64,000 nucleotides of DNA, from the NCBI GenBank assembly GCA_030425385.1, contig JAUIAH010000014.1, forward strand, positions 1 to 64,000, written 5' to 3'. The position numbers and the translations under genes were made by a program. Shown piece after piece: positions 16,315 through 24,921 of the stretch (position 1 is its first letter; each line of letters starts with the position of its first letter). The DNA comes from Verrucomicrobiia bacterium. GTDB taxonomy: Bacteria; Verrucomicrobiota; Verrucomicrobiia; Verrucomicrobiales; DEV007. A model generated the notes under the pieces. The model saw only the letters and a list, made by a program, of their open reading frames with translations. It was not told where the DNA came from and ran no database searches.

Positions 16315-17286
16315 ATGAAACGTCAATCCTTTGAGGAACAGCGCCAGCTCGATTGGGCCACGTTCGAAGCCACTGTGGATCAGTTAGAGGGGAAACATGC
16401 TCCTCAGGAACCGGAGGCCTTTCCCAAACGCTTTCGCCAGCTGTGCAGCGACCTCTCGCTCGCACAGCATCGCATGTATGGCTTGAAACTGTGTGATCGC
16501 TTGAACCGGCTGGTCATTCGCGGGCACCGGCACCTGTATCGCGGAGGGGCGCATCTTCGCGAAGCTCTTCTTCACTTCATCCTCCGTGGCTTTCCACAAG
16601 CATTTCGGGCCGATCTCAAGCTGTTCGGGATCGCCAATGCCTTCTTCTGGATCCCCCTCCTCACTCTCCTCGCGGGCTCCCTAGCAGAACCCCACTGGGG
16701 TCATTCAGTGCTCGGCACGGAGATGATGGCCAACCTTGAGTCCATGTATGGCGATGGTGATCCCATCTCGCATCTCCGTCAGGAACACGGCTCGAATTTC
16801 ATGATGTTTGCCTTCTACGTCATGAACAACATTGGGATCGATTTCCGGATCTTTGCTGGAGGCATTCTCTTTGGAGTTGGCACGCTCTTCTTCGTACTCT
16901 TCAATGGCCTCTTCTTCGGGGCCGCTACTGCCTACATCCATGAAGTGGGCAATCCCGAGTCCTACTACACCTTCATCAGCGGGCATGTGGCCCTGGAGTT
17001 GTTAGGCATGCTCGTTGCGGCCATGGCGGGAATGCGACTAGGATTCGCTCTTCTGGATCCCGGTCGACACACACGCAAGCAAGCGCTTCTCCACGGCGCG
17101 AAACGAGCCGTACCACTCCTCTACGGAGCGGCGCTTCTCACCTTTCTGGCCGCCCTGGTCGAAGGGTTCTGGTCCGCGCGTCCATTTCCTAGCATGACCA
17201 AATACGCGGTGGGCGTGAGCTGGTTCATCCTTCTCACTCTCTACCTAACCTTATCCGGACGAGAGAGGATGGCCGATGAAACTTGA
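16315..17286 (+). CDS. SpoIIM/DUF95 family membrane protein
   Basis: A 323-residue integral membrane protein of the stage II sporulation protein M family. An N-terminal soluble helical region (1-100) is followed by about five membrane helices, with the typical NNIGIDFRIFAGGILFGVGT and HVALELLGMLVAAMAGMRLG. In sporulating bacteria SpoIIM helps localise peptidoglycan hydrolases; here no sporulation genes exist and the cluster context suggests an envelope role with the MoxR/DUF58 pair. It starts 12 bases after the RDD gene and its end overlaps the next start by 11 bases. Confidence 0.87.
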   Translation: MKRQSFEEQRQLDWATFEATVDQLEGKHAPQEPEAFPKRFRQLCSDLSLAQHRMYGLKLCDRLNRLVIRGHRHLYRGGAHLREALLHFILRGFPQAFRADLKLFGIANAFFWIPLLTLLAGSLAEPHWGHSVLGTEMMANLESMYGDGDPISHLRQEHGSNFMMFAFYVMNNIGIDFRIFAGGILFGVGTLFFVLFNGLFFGAATAYIHEVGNPESYYTFISGHVALELLGMLVAAMAGMRLGFALLDPGRHTRKQALLHGAKRAVPLLYGAALLTFLAALVEGFWSARPFPSMTKYAVGVSWFILLTLYLTLSGRERMADET

Positions 17287-18754
17287 GGACCTCACTGCCG
17301 AGATCCGTCCGCGTGATCCTTGGGAAGCCATGGACCTCGGCGTAGCCCTTGTGCGCCGCGATTGGAAACGCATCACTCAAGCGTGGTGCCTCACCGTCGT
17401 TCCCTTTTGTCTACTGCTGGCGTTTCTTCTCTATCAATATCCCTACTTGCTCCTCTTCGCCATCTTCTGGTTCAAGCCACTTTATGATCGGGTGCCGCTG
17501 TTCATCATCAGCCGATCCCTCTTCGGAGCCTGTCCGCGCCTGCACGATCTTTGGCGTTCTCCCAAATTCTTCCTCACTGATTTGCTAGGCTCTTTGTCGT
17601 GGCGGCGTTTCTCGCTGGCCCGCAGCTATGTCATGCCCGTGAGCATCCTGGAACAACTCAAGGGTAAAGCAAGACGTCAGCGTCTCCTCGTGCTGGGACG
17701 GGAGACGGACGCGCATGGCACGTCGCTCATGACCGTGTGCGCATTGCTAGAGTTCGCCGTCGCTGCCGCTCTAGCCATGCTCCTCGTCACCTTCATCCCT
17801 TCCCATAGTTTCGACTTTGGCGAATGGTTTCTGGCCACCTTCCAAGACCACGCGGCCGCCCCTGACAATGTCCTTCGCCTGCTCGCCTTGATCTACTTCC
17901 TCGCCCTCAGTTTCGTGGAACCCTTCTATGTAGGCGCAGGCTTTGGCCTCTACATCAATGCCAGGACGAAAGGAGAAGGATGGGATTTAGACATCGCTTT
18001 TCGAAAGCTCGAGACGCGTCTTTCCCATCGTGCGGCCTCCAGGGGCAAGGTTGCCGCCGTCGCTCTGGCACTCTTCTACATGGTCTCGCCCACACCGACG
18101 AGCCACGCTCAGGAAGCTCCCACCATCAGTGATACGAAGACCCAGATCAGAGAGGTCCTCGATCGCCCCGAATTCATCATCCACAAGACAGAGCGCACGG
18201 TTTGGCGGCGGAAAGGCCAGCCCAGCGAGTTCGGTAGCCCTGGTCCCAACGTCGGTATGCCGTTCTTCGCCCTCCTTGGCGAGGTCCTCTTCTGGGTGGC
18301 CATCGTCGCTGCAGTGCTCGCTATCGCCTATTGGCTCTATCAATATCGTCACCTCTTGAAGGGAGGCTGCCTCCGCCGAGGCTCCTCCGACATCGGCCCG
18401 AGAGCCACAACCGTGATGGGGATGGATGTGCGTGGCGATTCACTCCCTGACAATATTGCCCAGTCCGCTTGGGAGGCCTGGATCGCAGGCCGTCCTCAGG
18501 AAGCCATGAGCTTGCTCTACCGCGGGTCCATTTCCTGGCTCATCGAGCGCGAACGTCTCCCCATTGCCGAGAGTGATACGGAGAATGATTGCCTTCAGCA
18601 TGCGCACCAGCTGGAGAATGTTGCCATGCTCGACTATTTCTCGCGACTCACCGCGCAGTGGATCACGGGAGCCTATGGGAAACGATGGCCCACTGACGAG
18701 ACCGTGAAGGAACTTTGTCAGTCCTGGCCCTTTCACCAAGGAGGTCCCGCATGA
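17276..18754 (+). CDS. Multi-pass membrane protein with DUF4129-like C-terminus
   Basis: A 492-residue protein. The first half has several membrane helices (about 38-65, 158-175 and 200-220) and ends in a segment that looks like an internal signal sequence (VAAVALALFYMVSPTPTSHA, about 262-281). After a periplasmic stretch comes another helix (about 340-358), then a cytosolic C-terminal domain with SAWEAWIAGRPQEAMSLLYR, resembling DUF4129. DUF4129 proteins commonly accompany MoxR ATPases and DUF58 or transglutaminase proteins. It overlaps both neighbours (11 bases upstream, 4 downstream), so the operon is translationally linked. Confidence 0.78.
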   Translation: MKLEDLTAEIRPRDPWEAMDLGVALVRRDWKRITQAWCLTVVPFCLLLAFLLYQYPYLLLFAIFWFKPLYDRVPLFIISRSLFGACPRLHDLWRSPKFFLTDLLGSLSWRRFSLARSYVMPVSILEQLKGKARRQRLLVLGRETDAHGTSLMTVCALLEFAVAAALAMLLVTFIPSHSFDFGEWFLATFQDHAAAPDNVLRLLALIYFLALSFVEPFYVGAGFGLYINARTKGEGWDLDIAFRKLETRLSHRAASRGKVAAVALALFYMVSPTPTSHAQEAPTISDTKTQIREVLDRPEFIIHKTERTVWRRKGQPSEFGSPGPNVGMPFFALLGEVLFWVAIVAAVLAIAYWLYQYRHLLKGGCLRRGSSDIGPRATTVMGMDVRGDSLPDNIAQSAWEAWIAGRPQEAMSLLYRGSISWLIERERLPIAESDTENDCLQHAHQLENVAMLDYFSRLTAQWITGAYGKRWPTDETVKELCQSWPFHQGGPA

Positions 18755-19872
18755 ATCGATCCTTGCTCCGGCTCTCCATCATCGTCCTTTTGTCAGGGTT
18801 TCTCTGTGGTTGCCTGGAGCGGCAGAAGGAAGAGGTCGAGATCGGCTACCGCGGCGAAGCGCGGCGAAATCCCTTTCTCGCCTGGCAGTATCTCTGTGAG
18901 GCACGCGGCTACACGGCCGATAGTTTCGTCACGGCAAACGACTGGCCATCTCCTTACACCGTGATGGTCATGCCCGCGGAGGGCATCACGACCGAGGGAC
19001 GCACCGCTTCGCTCAAACAGTGGATCGATCAAGGTGGCCACCTCGTCTACTTGGCGTCTGATGGAGGTTATCGGTCATGGACAGATTTCGATTTCTCTAC
19101 GAGCAAAGATCTGGACGAACACCCATTGCTCAAGGCCTTCGGCATTGGACTCGGCACGGGGCAACAGGGCAGCACCGAGGTCGATCTCGGCGTCGACACG
19201 CTTGCCGTGGACGTTGTCAGTGACCTCCGATTCGATCTCTCCCAGGCTGAGGGACAGCGTGATCTGCCTCGAGGTCCAGATTCTCAGCCCGCCTTCGCGA
19301 GCCTGAGCTATGGTTATGGAAGGCTCACAGTGGCTGCCACGGCGCGCCCCTTTCGCAATCGGCAGATTGGCGAAGCCGACCACGCCGCCCTCGCCATGAC
19401 GTTGATCGATCTGTCAGGGGATCGCCATGTGTGGTTTGTCTATGGCGACGATCTTTCGTTCATTCGCCTCCTCTGGCAACACGGCAAATGGGCGGTGGTT
19501 TCGGTAGGACTCTTGCTACTCACCTGGCTTTGGTTTCGCATGCCGCGCTTCGGCCCCCTCTTGCCCCCTGCACCCGCGGCAACGCGCGTCTTTAGCAGTC
19601 ATCTGGAAATGACGGGCCAATTCCTGTGGCGACACGGCGCGCAGCGGCATTTGGTCGACGGGATTCGAAGGCGATTGGTCAAACGCTATCAGTTGGCGAC
19701 CGGTGGCCATCTGCCTCCTTTTGACGACCACGCTTTGCACACCTTCCTAGCCGAACGCAGCGGTATGGCACACGAACGCATCCAGGCCCTCTTCACAGGC
19801 AAGGCGGAGAAAGATCAAGCGGCTTTCACGCGCACCATCCAAGATCTCACTTTGTTAGAGAAACATCTATGA
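18751..19872 (+). CDS. DUF4350-containing lipoprotein/membrane protein
   Basis: A 373-residue protein starting with a signal peptide whose end (LLSGFLCGC) fits a lipoprotein. The periplasmic part (about 25-220) contains the DUF4350 pattern: FLAWQYLCEARGY, then LKQWIDQGGHLVYLA, resembling a glutamine-amidotransferase-like fold. One membrane helix follows (about 237-253), then a cytosolic tail with RRRLVKRYQL. The ATG at 18751 has AAGGAGG at good spacing and overlaps the previous stop as ATGA. It overlaps the MoxR start by four bases. The known co-occurrence with MoxR and DUF58 supports a shared complex; the biochemical role is unknown. Confidence 0.82.
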   Translation: MNRSLLRLSIIVLLSGFLCGCLERQKEEVEIGYRGEARRNPFLAWQYLCEARGYTADSFVTANDWPSPYTVMVMPAEGITTEGRTASLKQWIDQGGHLVYLASDGGYRSWTDFDFSTSKDLDEHPLLKAFGIGLGTGQQGSTEVDLGVDTLAVDVVSDLRFDLSQAEGQRDLPRGPDSQPAFASLSYGYGRLTVAATARPFRNRQIGEADHAALAMTLIDLSGDRHVWFVYGDDLSFIRLLWQHGKWAVVSVGLLLLTWLWFRMPRFGPLLPPAPAATRVFSSHLEMTGQFLWRHGAQRHLVDGIRRRLVKRYQLATGGHLPPFDDHALHTFLAERSGMAHERIQALFTGKAEKDQAAFTRTIQDLTLLEKHL

Positions 19873-20888
19873 ACGACAACGACCACGAACACGCCCCACC
19901 TCCCGTTCCCCCGATCACTTCGTCATCCGCAGACGGGACCACGAACACGGCACCCGTCTGGGGACGCATCCGCGATGAAGTGACCAGGGTCTTCATTGGC
20001 CAAGCAGACGTGGTGGATCACGTGCTCGCCGCGCTCATCGCCGGTGGCCACATTCTCCTCGAAGGCAAGCCGGGTCTCGGCAAGACTCATCTCGTCCTCG
20101 CCCTTTCGAAGACCTTCGGTGGCACCTTCCAACGGATCCAATTCACGCCTGACCTCATGCCTTCCGATGTCACGGGACACTCCCTCTTCGACATGAGCAC
20201 GCAGCAGTTCCGTCTACGTAAAGGGCCGGTGTTCACCAACTTGCTCCTGGCCGATGAGATCAATCGCGCCCCCGCCAAGACACAGGCATCTTTGTTAGAA
20301 GTGATGCAAGAAGAGCAAGTGACCATCGATGGCGAGACCCTCAAACTCACACCACCCTTCATGACTTTCGCGACCCAGAATCCGATCGAACAGGAAGGCA
20401 CTTATCCTCTCCCGGAAGCTCAGCTAGACCGCTTTCTCATCAAGGTCTTGATCGACTATCCTGCGCCCAACGACGAACAAGCGATTGTAGAGCAAGCCGC
20501 GGGCGCTGCGGGTGGACGCGGCCTTAATCCAACATCGGTGCAACAAGTCTGCTCTCCTCAAGATATCCTCGAGGCGCAAGATCGAGCCGCGAAGATTCAG
20601 GCCGTGGATGAAGTCGTGGCCTACGCGCTCAACCTCACGCGCGCCACGCGCACTTCAGAAGGCATTTCGTTAGGAGCCGGCACCCGTGGAGCCATCAGTT
20701 TGATCCGCATGGCCAAGGCGTTCGCCGTTCTGCAAGGGCGTGATTTCGCCACGCCTGACGATGTCAAACGGAGCGCCCTTCCCGTGCTCCGCCATCGCGT
20801 GGCTCTCTCACCAGAACTCGCCATCAGCGGCCAACAGATTGACGATGTCTTGGCCAACCTCATCCAGACGGTCGAGACGCCACGTTGA
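19869..20888 (+). CDS. MoxR-type AAA+ ATPase (cluster 1)
   Basis: A cytosolic AAA+ ATPase of the MoxR family, 339 residues, thought to act as a chaperone that inserts cofactors or remodels partner complexes. It shows Walker A GKPGLGKT, Walker B LLLADEINR, and the family motifs FTPDLMPSDVTG, TQNPIEQEGTYPLPEAQLDRF and, in the lid domain, GAGTRGAISLIRMAKA. The first 25 residues are Pro/Ser/Thr-rich. Partners are probably the DUF58 protein encoded five bases downstream and the membrane proteins upstream. A second MoxR lies at 39719-40720. Confidence 0.93.
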   Translation: MNDNDHEHAPPPVPPITSSSADGTTNTAPVWGRIRDEVTRVFIGQADVVDHVLAALIAGGHILLEGKPGLGKTHLVLALSKTFGGTFQRIQFTPDLMPSDVTGHSLFDMSTQQFRLRKGPVFTNLLLADEINRAPAKTQASLLEVMQEEQVTIDGETLKLTPPFMTFATQNPIEQEGTYPLPEAQLDRFLIKVLIDYPAPNDEQAIVEQAAGAAGGRGLNPTSVQQVCSPQDILEAQDRAAKIQAVDEVVAYALNLTRATRTSEGISLGAGTRGAISLIRMAKAFAVLQGRDFATPDDVKRSALPVLRHRVALSPELAISGQQIDDVLANLIQTVETPR

Positions 20889-20892
20889 TTTC

Positions 20893-22200
20893 GTGAAGCC
20901 CACGACGCGATTGCTTGTCGCCCTCATTGGCTGGGTGGCGCTTGGCTTAGCCGCTTCCTTCTGGGAGCCCTTCGTCCTCTTGTGGCTGGGCTATGGCGGC
21001 CTGTTAGGGCTCATCGCAGTTGGCGACTTCTTAGTGAGTCGCTATGCCGTCAAACCCCTCCAGATTGAGCGGCAGGTGCCGGGACGCTTCGCTCTGGATG
21101 TCTATGGGGAGGTATGCCTCACCTTGCGACATCCTGCCAAACTCACCAGGCTAGTGGAGATCTTTGATGGGATCCCTGCCTCAGCGGAGACCACCGAACT
21201 TCCATGGTCGGGCGAGGTCGCTCCTCACACCTTCACCAAAGTCACCTATCCGCTGCGCTTTCTGAAGCGGGGAAGACTCGTGATGGGGCCCATTCATGTG
21301 CAGGAGAAGTCGCCCCTGGGATTATGGGATCGCCGCTACCGCACGGCACATCATGATGACGTGCGGGTTTATCCTAACTACGAGCCTGTGGTGCGTTTCG
21401 CCCTCCTGGCCATGGAGAATCGCGAGAATCAGATGGGTATCGTCAAGCGCGCACGACGCGGGGTGAGCTTGGAGTTCCAGCAATTGCGTGAGTATCAAGA
21501 GGGCGACAACCTTTCACAGATCGATTGGAAGGCGACATCGAAACGCCTGGAACTGATCAGCCGCGAATACCGTGAGGAGCGCGATCAGAATGTCATCCTC
21601 TTGTTAGACTGTGGGCGCCGCATGCGCGTCATCGATGGCGAGATCTCCCAGTTCGATCACTGTCTCAATGCGATGCTCCTGCTCTCGTTCATCGCTCTCC
21701 GGCAGGGAGATCACATCGGCATTCTCAGTTTCGGCGGCACGGAACGCTGGTTGCCCCCTGTCAAAGGACAGCACGGCATGACCACCCTGCTCAATCACCT
21801 CTATGACTATGAAACGAGCCCGCAGCCGAGCGACTTCAGCGAAGCTGCCGAACGCCTCATGATCCGGCAGAAACGCCGCGCCCTCGTCATCATCCTCACC
21901 AATTTGCGAAGCGAAGACGCTTCCCAATTGCTCCCTTCCCTCCAGCTCATCAAGCGGCGTCACCTCCCCTTGGTAGCCAGTCTCCGGGAAGCCTCGACGG
22001 AGGCGCAACAGGCACATCCCGTGACCACTTTCGACGATGCACTTGCCCACGCGGCAACGCAGCTCTACGTGGAAGAGAGACAAGCCGTGTTCCAAGAACT
22101 TCGTTCGCACGGCATTCTCACCATGGATGAACCTGCCAGCGCACTTCCCATTGCCCTTACGAATTCCTATTTGGAAATCAAGCACGCTGGCCTTCTCTAA
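20893..22200 (+). CDS. DUF58 protein (cluster 1)
   Basis: A 435-residue membrane-anchored DUF58 protein, usual partner of MoxR ATPases. Two N-terminal membrane helices (LLVALIGWVALGLAASF and the next, about 5-48) are followed by a beta-rich region and the DUF58 core, REYQEGDNLSQIDWKATSKR, then a VWA-like part with LLLDCGRRMR, where the usual MIDAS serines are replaced. I place the start at the GTG at 20893, directly after the MoxR stop; an upstream ATG in the same frame would lie inside MoxR. Length and two-helix start match the longer DUF58 subtype. Confidence 0.88.
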   Translation: MKPTTRLLVALIGWVALGLAASFWEPFVLLWLGYGGLLGLIAVGDFLVSRYAVKPLQIERQVPGRFALDVYGEVCLTLRHPAKLTRLVEIFDGIPASAETTELPWSGEVAPHTFTKVTYPLRFLKRGRLVMGPIHVQEKSPLGLWDRRYRTAHHDDVRVYPNYEPVVRFALLAMENRENQMGIVKRARRGVSLEFQQLREYQEGDNLSQIDWKATSKRLELISREYREERDQNVILLLDCGRRMRVIDGEISQFDHCLNAMLLLSFIALRQGDHIGILSFGGTERWLPPVKGQHGMTTLLNHLYDYETSPQPSDFSEAAERLMIRQKRRALVIILTNLRSEDASQLLPSLQLIKRRHLPLVASLREASTEAQQAHPVTTFDDALAHAATQLYVEERQAVFQELRSHGILTMDEPASALPIALTNSYLEIKHAGLL

Positions 22201-22204
22201 CATC

Positions 22205-22909
22205 ATGCACCCTTCACGCTGGTCCCTCCCCATTGCCTTTCTCGGATTGCTGACCGTCCTCGGCGTCACGCTCTTCTCGGAATCTCCCACCAAGACCGCC
22301 TTGCCCAAGGGGTTTGTGGATTTGGCGGAAGCCATCCCCGGTTTGCGCGTGGACGTGCGATACGCTGGCCAAGAGAATTTCGTCGGCAAACCTGTCACGG
22401 GATACGAAGCTGCCCGAGCCATCGCGACCAAGGAAGTGGCCACTGCTCTCACAACAGCACAGAAGATTCTGCAAAAGCAAGGGTATGCACTGAAAGTCTT
22501 TGATGCTTACCGTCCGCAGCGTGCGGTCGACCACTTTGTCCGTTGGACTAAAGACCCCCGGGACACGATCAAGAAGGCACAGTATTACCCAAACGTTCGC
22601 AAAGATGCCTTGATTTCGTTAGGCTACATTGCCGAGCGCTCAGGTCATAGCCGCGGAAGTGCGGTGGACGTCACCCTCGTGCGCCTTGACACGGGTGACG
22701 AGGTGGACATGGGCTCACCCTTCGACCTCTTCGACCCACTCTCTCACGCGTTGCGCTCCGATTTGCCCAAGAACGCCGTGGCTCATCGCAAGCGTTTGCG
22801 AGAAGCCATGCTCGCCGCCGGTTTCAAGCCCCTCCGCGAGGAATGGTGGCATTTCAGCCTCTCCAAGGAACCCTACCCGAAAACCTACTTCGATTTCCCT
22901 ATCAAGTAG
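22205..22909 (+). CDS. D-alanyl-D-alanine dipeptidase (VanX/DdpX-like, M15D)
   Basis: A zinc dipeptidase that hydrolyses D-Ala-D-Ala, 234 residues. An N-terminal signal or anchor segment (SLPIAFLGLLTVLGVTLF) places it in the periplasm. The zinc ligands and active site are in SGHSRGSAVDVTL (His and Asp) and EEWWHFS (catalytic Glu and His), and FDAYRPQRAVDHFV matches the family. No van regulatory or ligase genes are nearby, so wall recycling is more likely than glycopeptide resistance; that is inference. It starts four bases after the DUF58 gene and is the last gene of the cluster. Confidence 0.9.
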   Translation: MHPSRWSLPIAFLGLLTVLGVTLFSESPTKTALPKGFVDLAEAIPGLRVDVRYAGQENFVGKPVTGYEAARAIATKEVATALTTAQKILQKQGYALKVFDAYRPQRAVDHFVRWTKDPRDTIKKAQYYPNVRKDALISLGYIAERSGHSRGSAVDVTLVRLDTGDEVDMGSPFDLFDPLSHALRSDLPKNAVAHRKRLREAMLAAGFKPLREEWWHFSLSKEPYPKTYFDFPIK

Positions 22910-22919
22910 GGGGATTCTG

Positions 22920-24143
22920 CTAGCGCTGGTCAGCGCGTAGGCTGGTGGCGAGCTCCGGGCGGCCAATGGCTTCGTAGCATTGGATCAAGGTGGCCTTGGC
23001 ATCCGCCCGGTCAGGCTGCTGTGCGAGGACAGTCTCAAGATCGGGGATGGCCTCGCGCCAGCGCCCTGTCAGTGCGCGGATTTCTCCACGCGTGGCGGCA
23101 TACTCAAAACGCACGGGAAGATCGCCTGCCGCTTGAACCGCTTGCTCTGCCAACTCGGCCGCGCGCTCGAGATCGATCCGCTCTTCGGCATGACTGAAGG
23201 CCCAGGCGAGGTTGTTCATCAGCGCATGCGCTTCGGGAAAACGTGAGAGCCCCTCCTCGCACAGGGTGATCGCCTTCTCCCATGCACGTTCGTCACACGC
23301 GAGGCCACTGAGGACTTGATAGAGTTCCAAGCTGGGTGTGGAACTTTCCTTCCAGGCGCTTTCTAGCAGACGTCGAACGCGCAGACTTAGAGTAGGCTCC
23401 TCTCCCAAAGCGACGAGTCGCCGATAGGTCTTCCGATGCGTGGGATCAAGTTTAAGAATCGCCTCACAGGCTTGCAACACGTTATCCGCGGATGGATCCG
23501 TGAGACGCTGCTCATAGAGATGCACTAACAGGGCATCATAACAGGGATCGGCTCGCACCAGACGACCACGTTGGAGGATCGCCTCCGCGGCCACATCGTC
23601 TCCAAGGAGCATCTTGGCCTCGGCCCAGAGCGCGCGCGCTTCCACGTCGCGCGGGTGCACGCGAGCCTGATCACGATAGCGCTCGATCACTGTAAGAGCC
23701 TGTTCCTTCATATCGGCTTCCTTGCCGGTGGCCTGATAGAGATTGGCGAGGGCGATGCCTAAGGTGGGATTGAGAGAGATGGCATTCTCCAGGGAGGCGA
23801 TCGCTTCCTCCGTGCGCCCAGCAAAGAGGTGAAGTTGGGCGAGCAAGGCCTGCGCCTCGGAATGAGACGGCGTTTCCGACACCAGCATTTCCAGCCCTTC
23901 CTGAATCTCGGTCAGGCGGGACACGCGATCTTCTGACCGCCAGAGCCGCATGTACTCGCTGAAGGCATCTTCCTCTTGCTCGGCCACCTCTTGGCGCCCC
24001 TCCCACTTCCCAAATCCCATCCAGACACCAAAGCCCAGACAAACGATGGAGAAGACGATCGTTAGAGTCCGCCCAAAGCGACGGACTCGGCGGCGACGCG
24101 AAATGGTCTTGCGACGCGAAGAGGTTTCAGGGGAACGACTCAT
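22920..24143 (-). CDS. Membrane-anchored TPR protein, divergent from the exosortase operon
   Basis: A 407-residue protein with a strongly basic cytosolic start (SRRKTISRRRRVRRFGR), one membrane helix (about 27-46) and then tetratricopeptide repeats over most of the remainder (for example ALLAQLHLFAGRTEEAIASL, and the last near 345-400). The repeat domain is predicted to face the periplasm. TPR proteins commonly scaffold exopolysaccharide and exosortase systems (PrsT-like). It is transcribed away from the VPEM-CTERM gene, with 112 bases between the starts, so the two may share a control region. Confidence 0.85.
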   Translation of the reverse strand: MSRSPETSSRRKTISRRRRVRRFGRTLTIVFSIVCLGFGVWMGFGKWEGRQEVAEQEEDAFSEYMRLWRSEDRVSRLTEIQEGLEMLVSETPSHSEAQALLAQLHLFAGRTEEAIASLENAISLNPTLGIALANLYQATGKEADMKEQALTVIERYRDQARVHPRDVEARALWAEAKMLLGDDVAAEAILQRGRLVRADPCYDALLVHLYEQRLTDPSADNVLQACEAILKLDPTHRKTYRRLVALGEEPTLSLRVRRLLESAWKESSTPSLELYQVLSGLACDERAWEKAITLCEEGLSRFPEAHALMNNLAWAFSHAEERIDLERAAELAEQAVQAAGDLPVRFEYAATRGEIRALTGRWREAIPDLETVLAQQPDRADAKATLIQCYEAIGRPELATSLRADQR

Positions 24144-24191
24144 GGCTGCGAAAGAGTGGGATGAACGGCACGGCCAGACCGGCCTGTCCGC

Positions 24192-24250
24192 TTGGCAATG
24201 GTTCTACATATATCTTCTATTTGATAATACCACGATTTCCATAATAATTT
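24192..24250 (+). promoter_or_regulatory. AT-rich putative promoter region of the exosortase operon
   Basis: The intergenic DNA between the divergent TPR gene and the VPEM-CTERM gene turns abruptly A+T-rich. TTGGCA (24192-24197) and GATAAT/TAATAC (24223-24230) are present but not at consensus spacing. It is the most promoter-like stretch available for the operon; exact elements are uncertain. Confidence 0.35.
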
Positions 24251-24255
24251 ATGAA

Positions 24256-24921
24256 GTGAAGTCGCCCGCGAAGTCTTTCCCCACTCCTCTCGTCTCTCTG
24301 ATAGCGTTATTCAGCGTCACCTTGCCACTTTGGGCAGCTCCCGTGACCATCTTTGAAGATCCATTCGACGCCGCTCCCAACGCCAACGGATGGACAGAGA
24401 CTCCTGACAGCCGAGTCACTCACGACGGAACCGATGTGCGGTTGCGATCCACCACCGCGGCGACGACGCTTACCCAGATCACCCGCACGATCAATACGGC
24501 GGCATTCACCGATCTCACCCTGACACTGGATGCGTTTCAAGGCCCTGGGTTGTGGGTTGGAGCGGACGACTCTCTGCGAATCATTGCCGATGGAGTCACC
24601 GTTTTCTCTGATGGGGGAGTGTTCTTGGGGTCCGATGGGGACACGAGCACTGGTTTGCTGCTTGCACCATCGCCACCCCAGTCCACCGGCGCCATCGCTA
24701 TCCCAACTCCGGGAGATGGCACGCTGGACCTGACCATCGAAGGGCAAATAAGCGGCGCGACGTTTCTCACTCCTAAAGACTATTTCCTCAGCCATTTCAC
24801 TCTCTCAGGGGAACTCATCGCGGCTGTTCCGGAAATGTCATCTTTCTTCCTTTTGTTAGGATTTGTGATTGGGTTCACTCATTGGCAAACGCGCTTCCGT
24901 CGGCGCTTCCGCGTCGTCTAA
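24256..24921 (+). CDS. VPEM-CTERM (PEP-CTERM-like) sorted surface protein
   Basis: The predicted substrate of the adjacent exosortase, 221 residues. A signal peptide (1-27) is followed by a beta-rich extracellular domain (about 28-180) rich in Thr, Asp and Gly. The C-terminus has a tripartite sorting signal: VPEM at 191-194, a hydrophobic helix (197-209) and an Arg cluster (213-219). The canonical motif is VPEP; here the last Pro is Met. I chose the GTG at 24256 because it gives a proper signal peptide directly; an ATG at 24142 would add 38 residues and overlap the divergent gene. The stop codon abuts the exosortase ATG, implying one operon. Confidence 0.75.
   Translation: MKSPAKSFPTPLVSLIALFSVTLPLWAAPVTIFEDPFDAAPNANGWTETPDSRVTHDGTDVRLRSTTAATTLTQITRTINTAAFTDLTLTLDAFQGPGLWVGADDSLRIIADGVTVFSDGGVFLGSDGDTSTGLLLAPSPPQSTGAIAIPTPGDGTLDLTIEGQISGATFLTPKDYFLSHFTLSGELIAAVPEMSSFFLLLGFVIGFTHWQTRFRRRFRVV

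Noticed and set aside
22205-22909. Glycopeptide resistance cluster
   Set aside because: VanX-like dipeptidase is present but no VanH, VanA-type ligase or VanRS genes accompany it.
24142-24255. ATG at 24142 as start of the VPEM-CTERM protein
   Set aside because: It would overlap the divergent TPR gene start and place 38 unlikely residues before the signal peptide; the GTG at 24256 fits better, though not proven.
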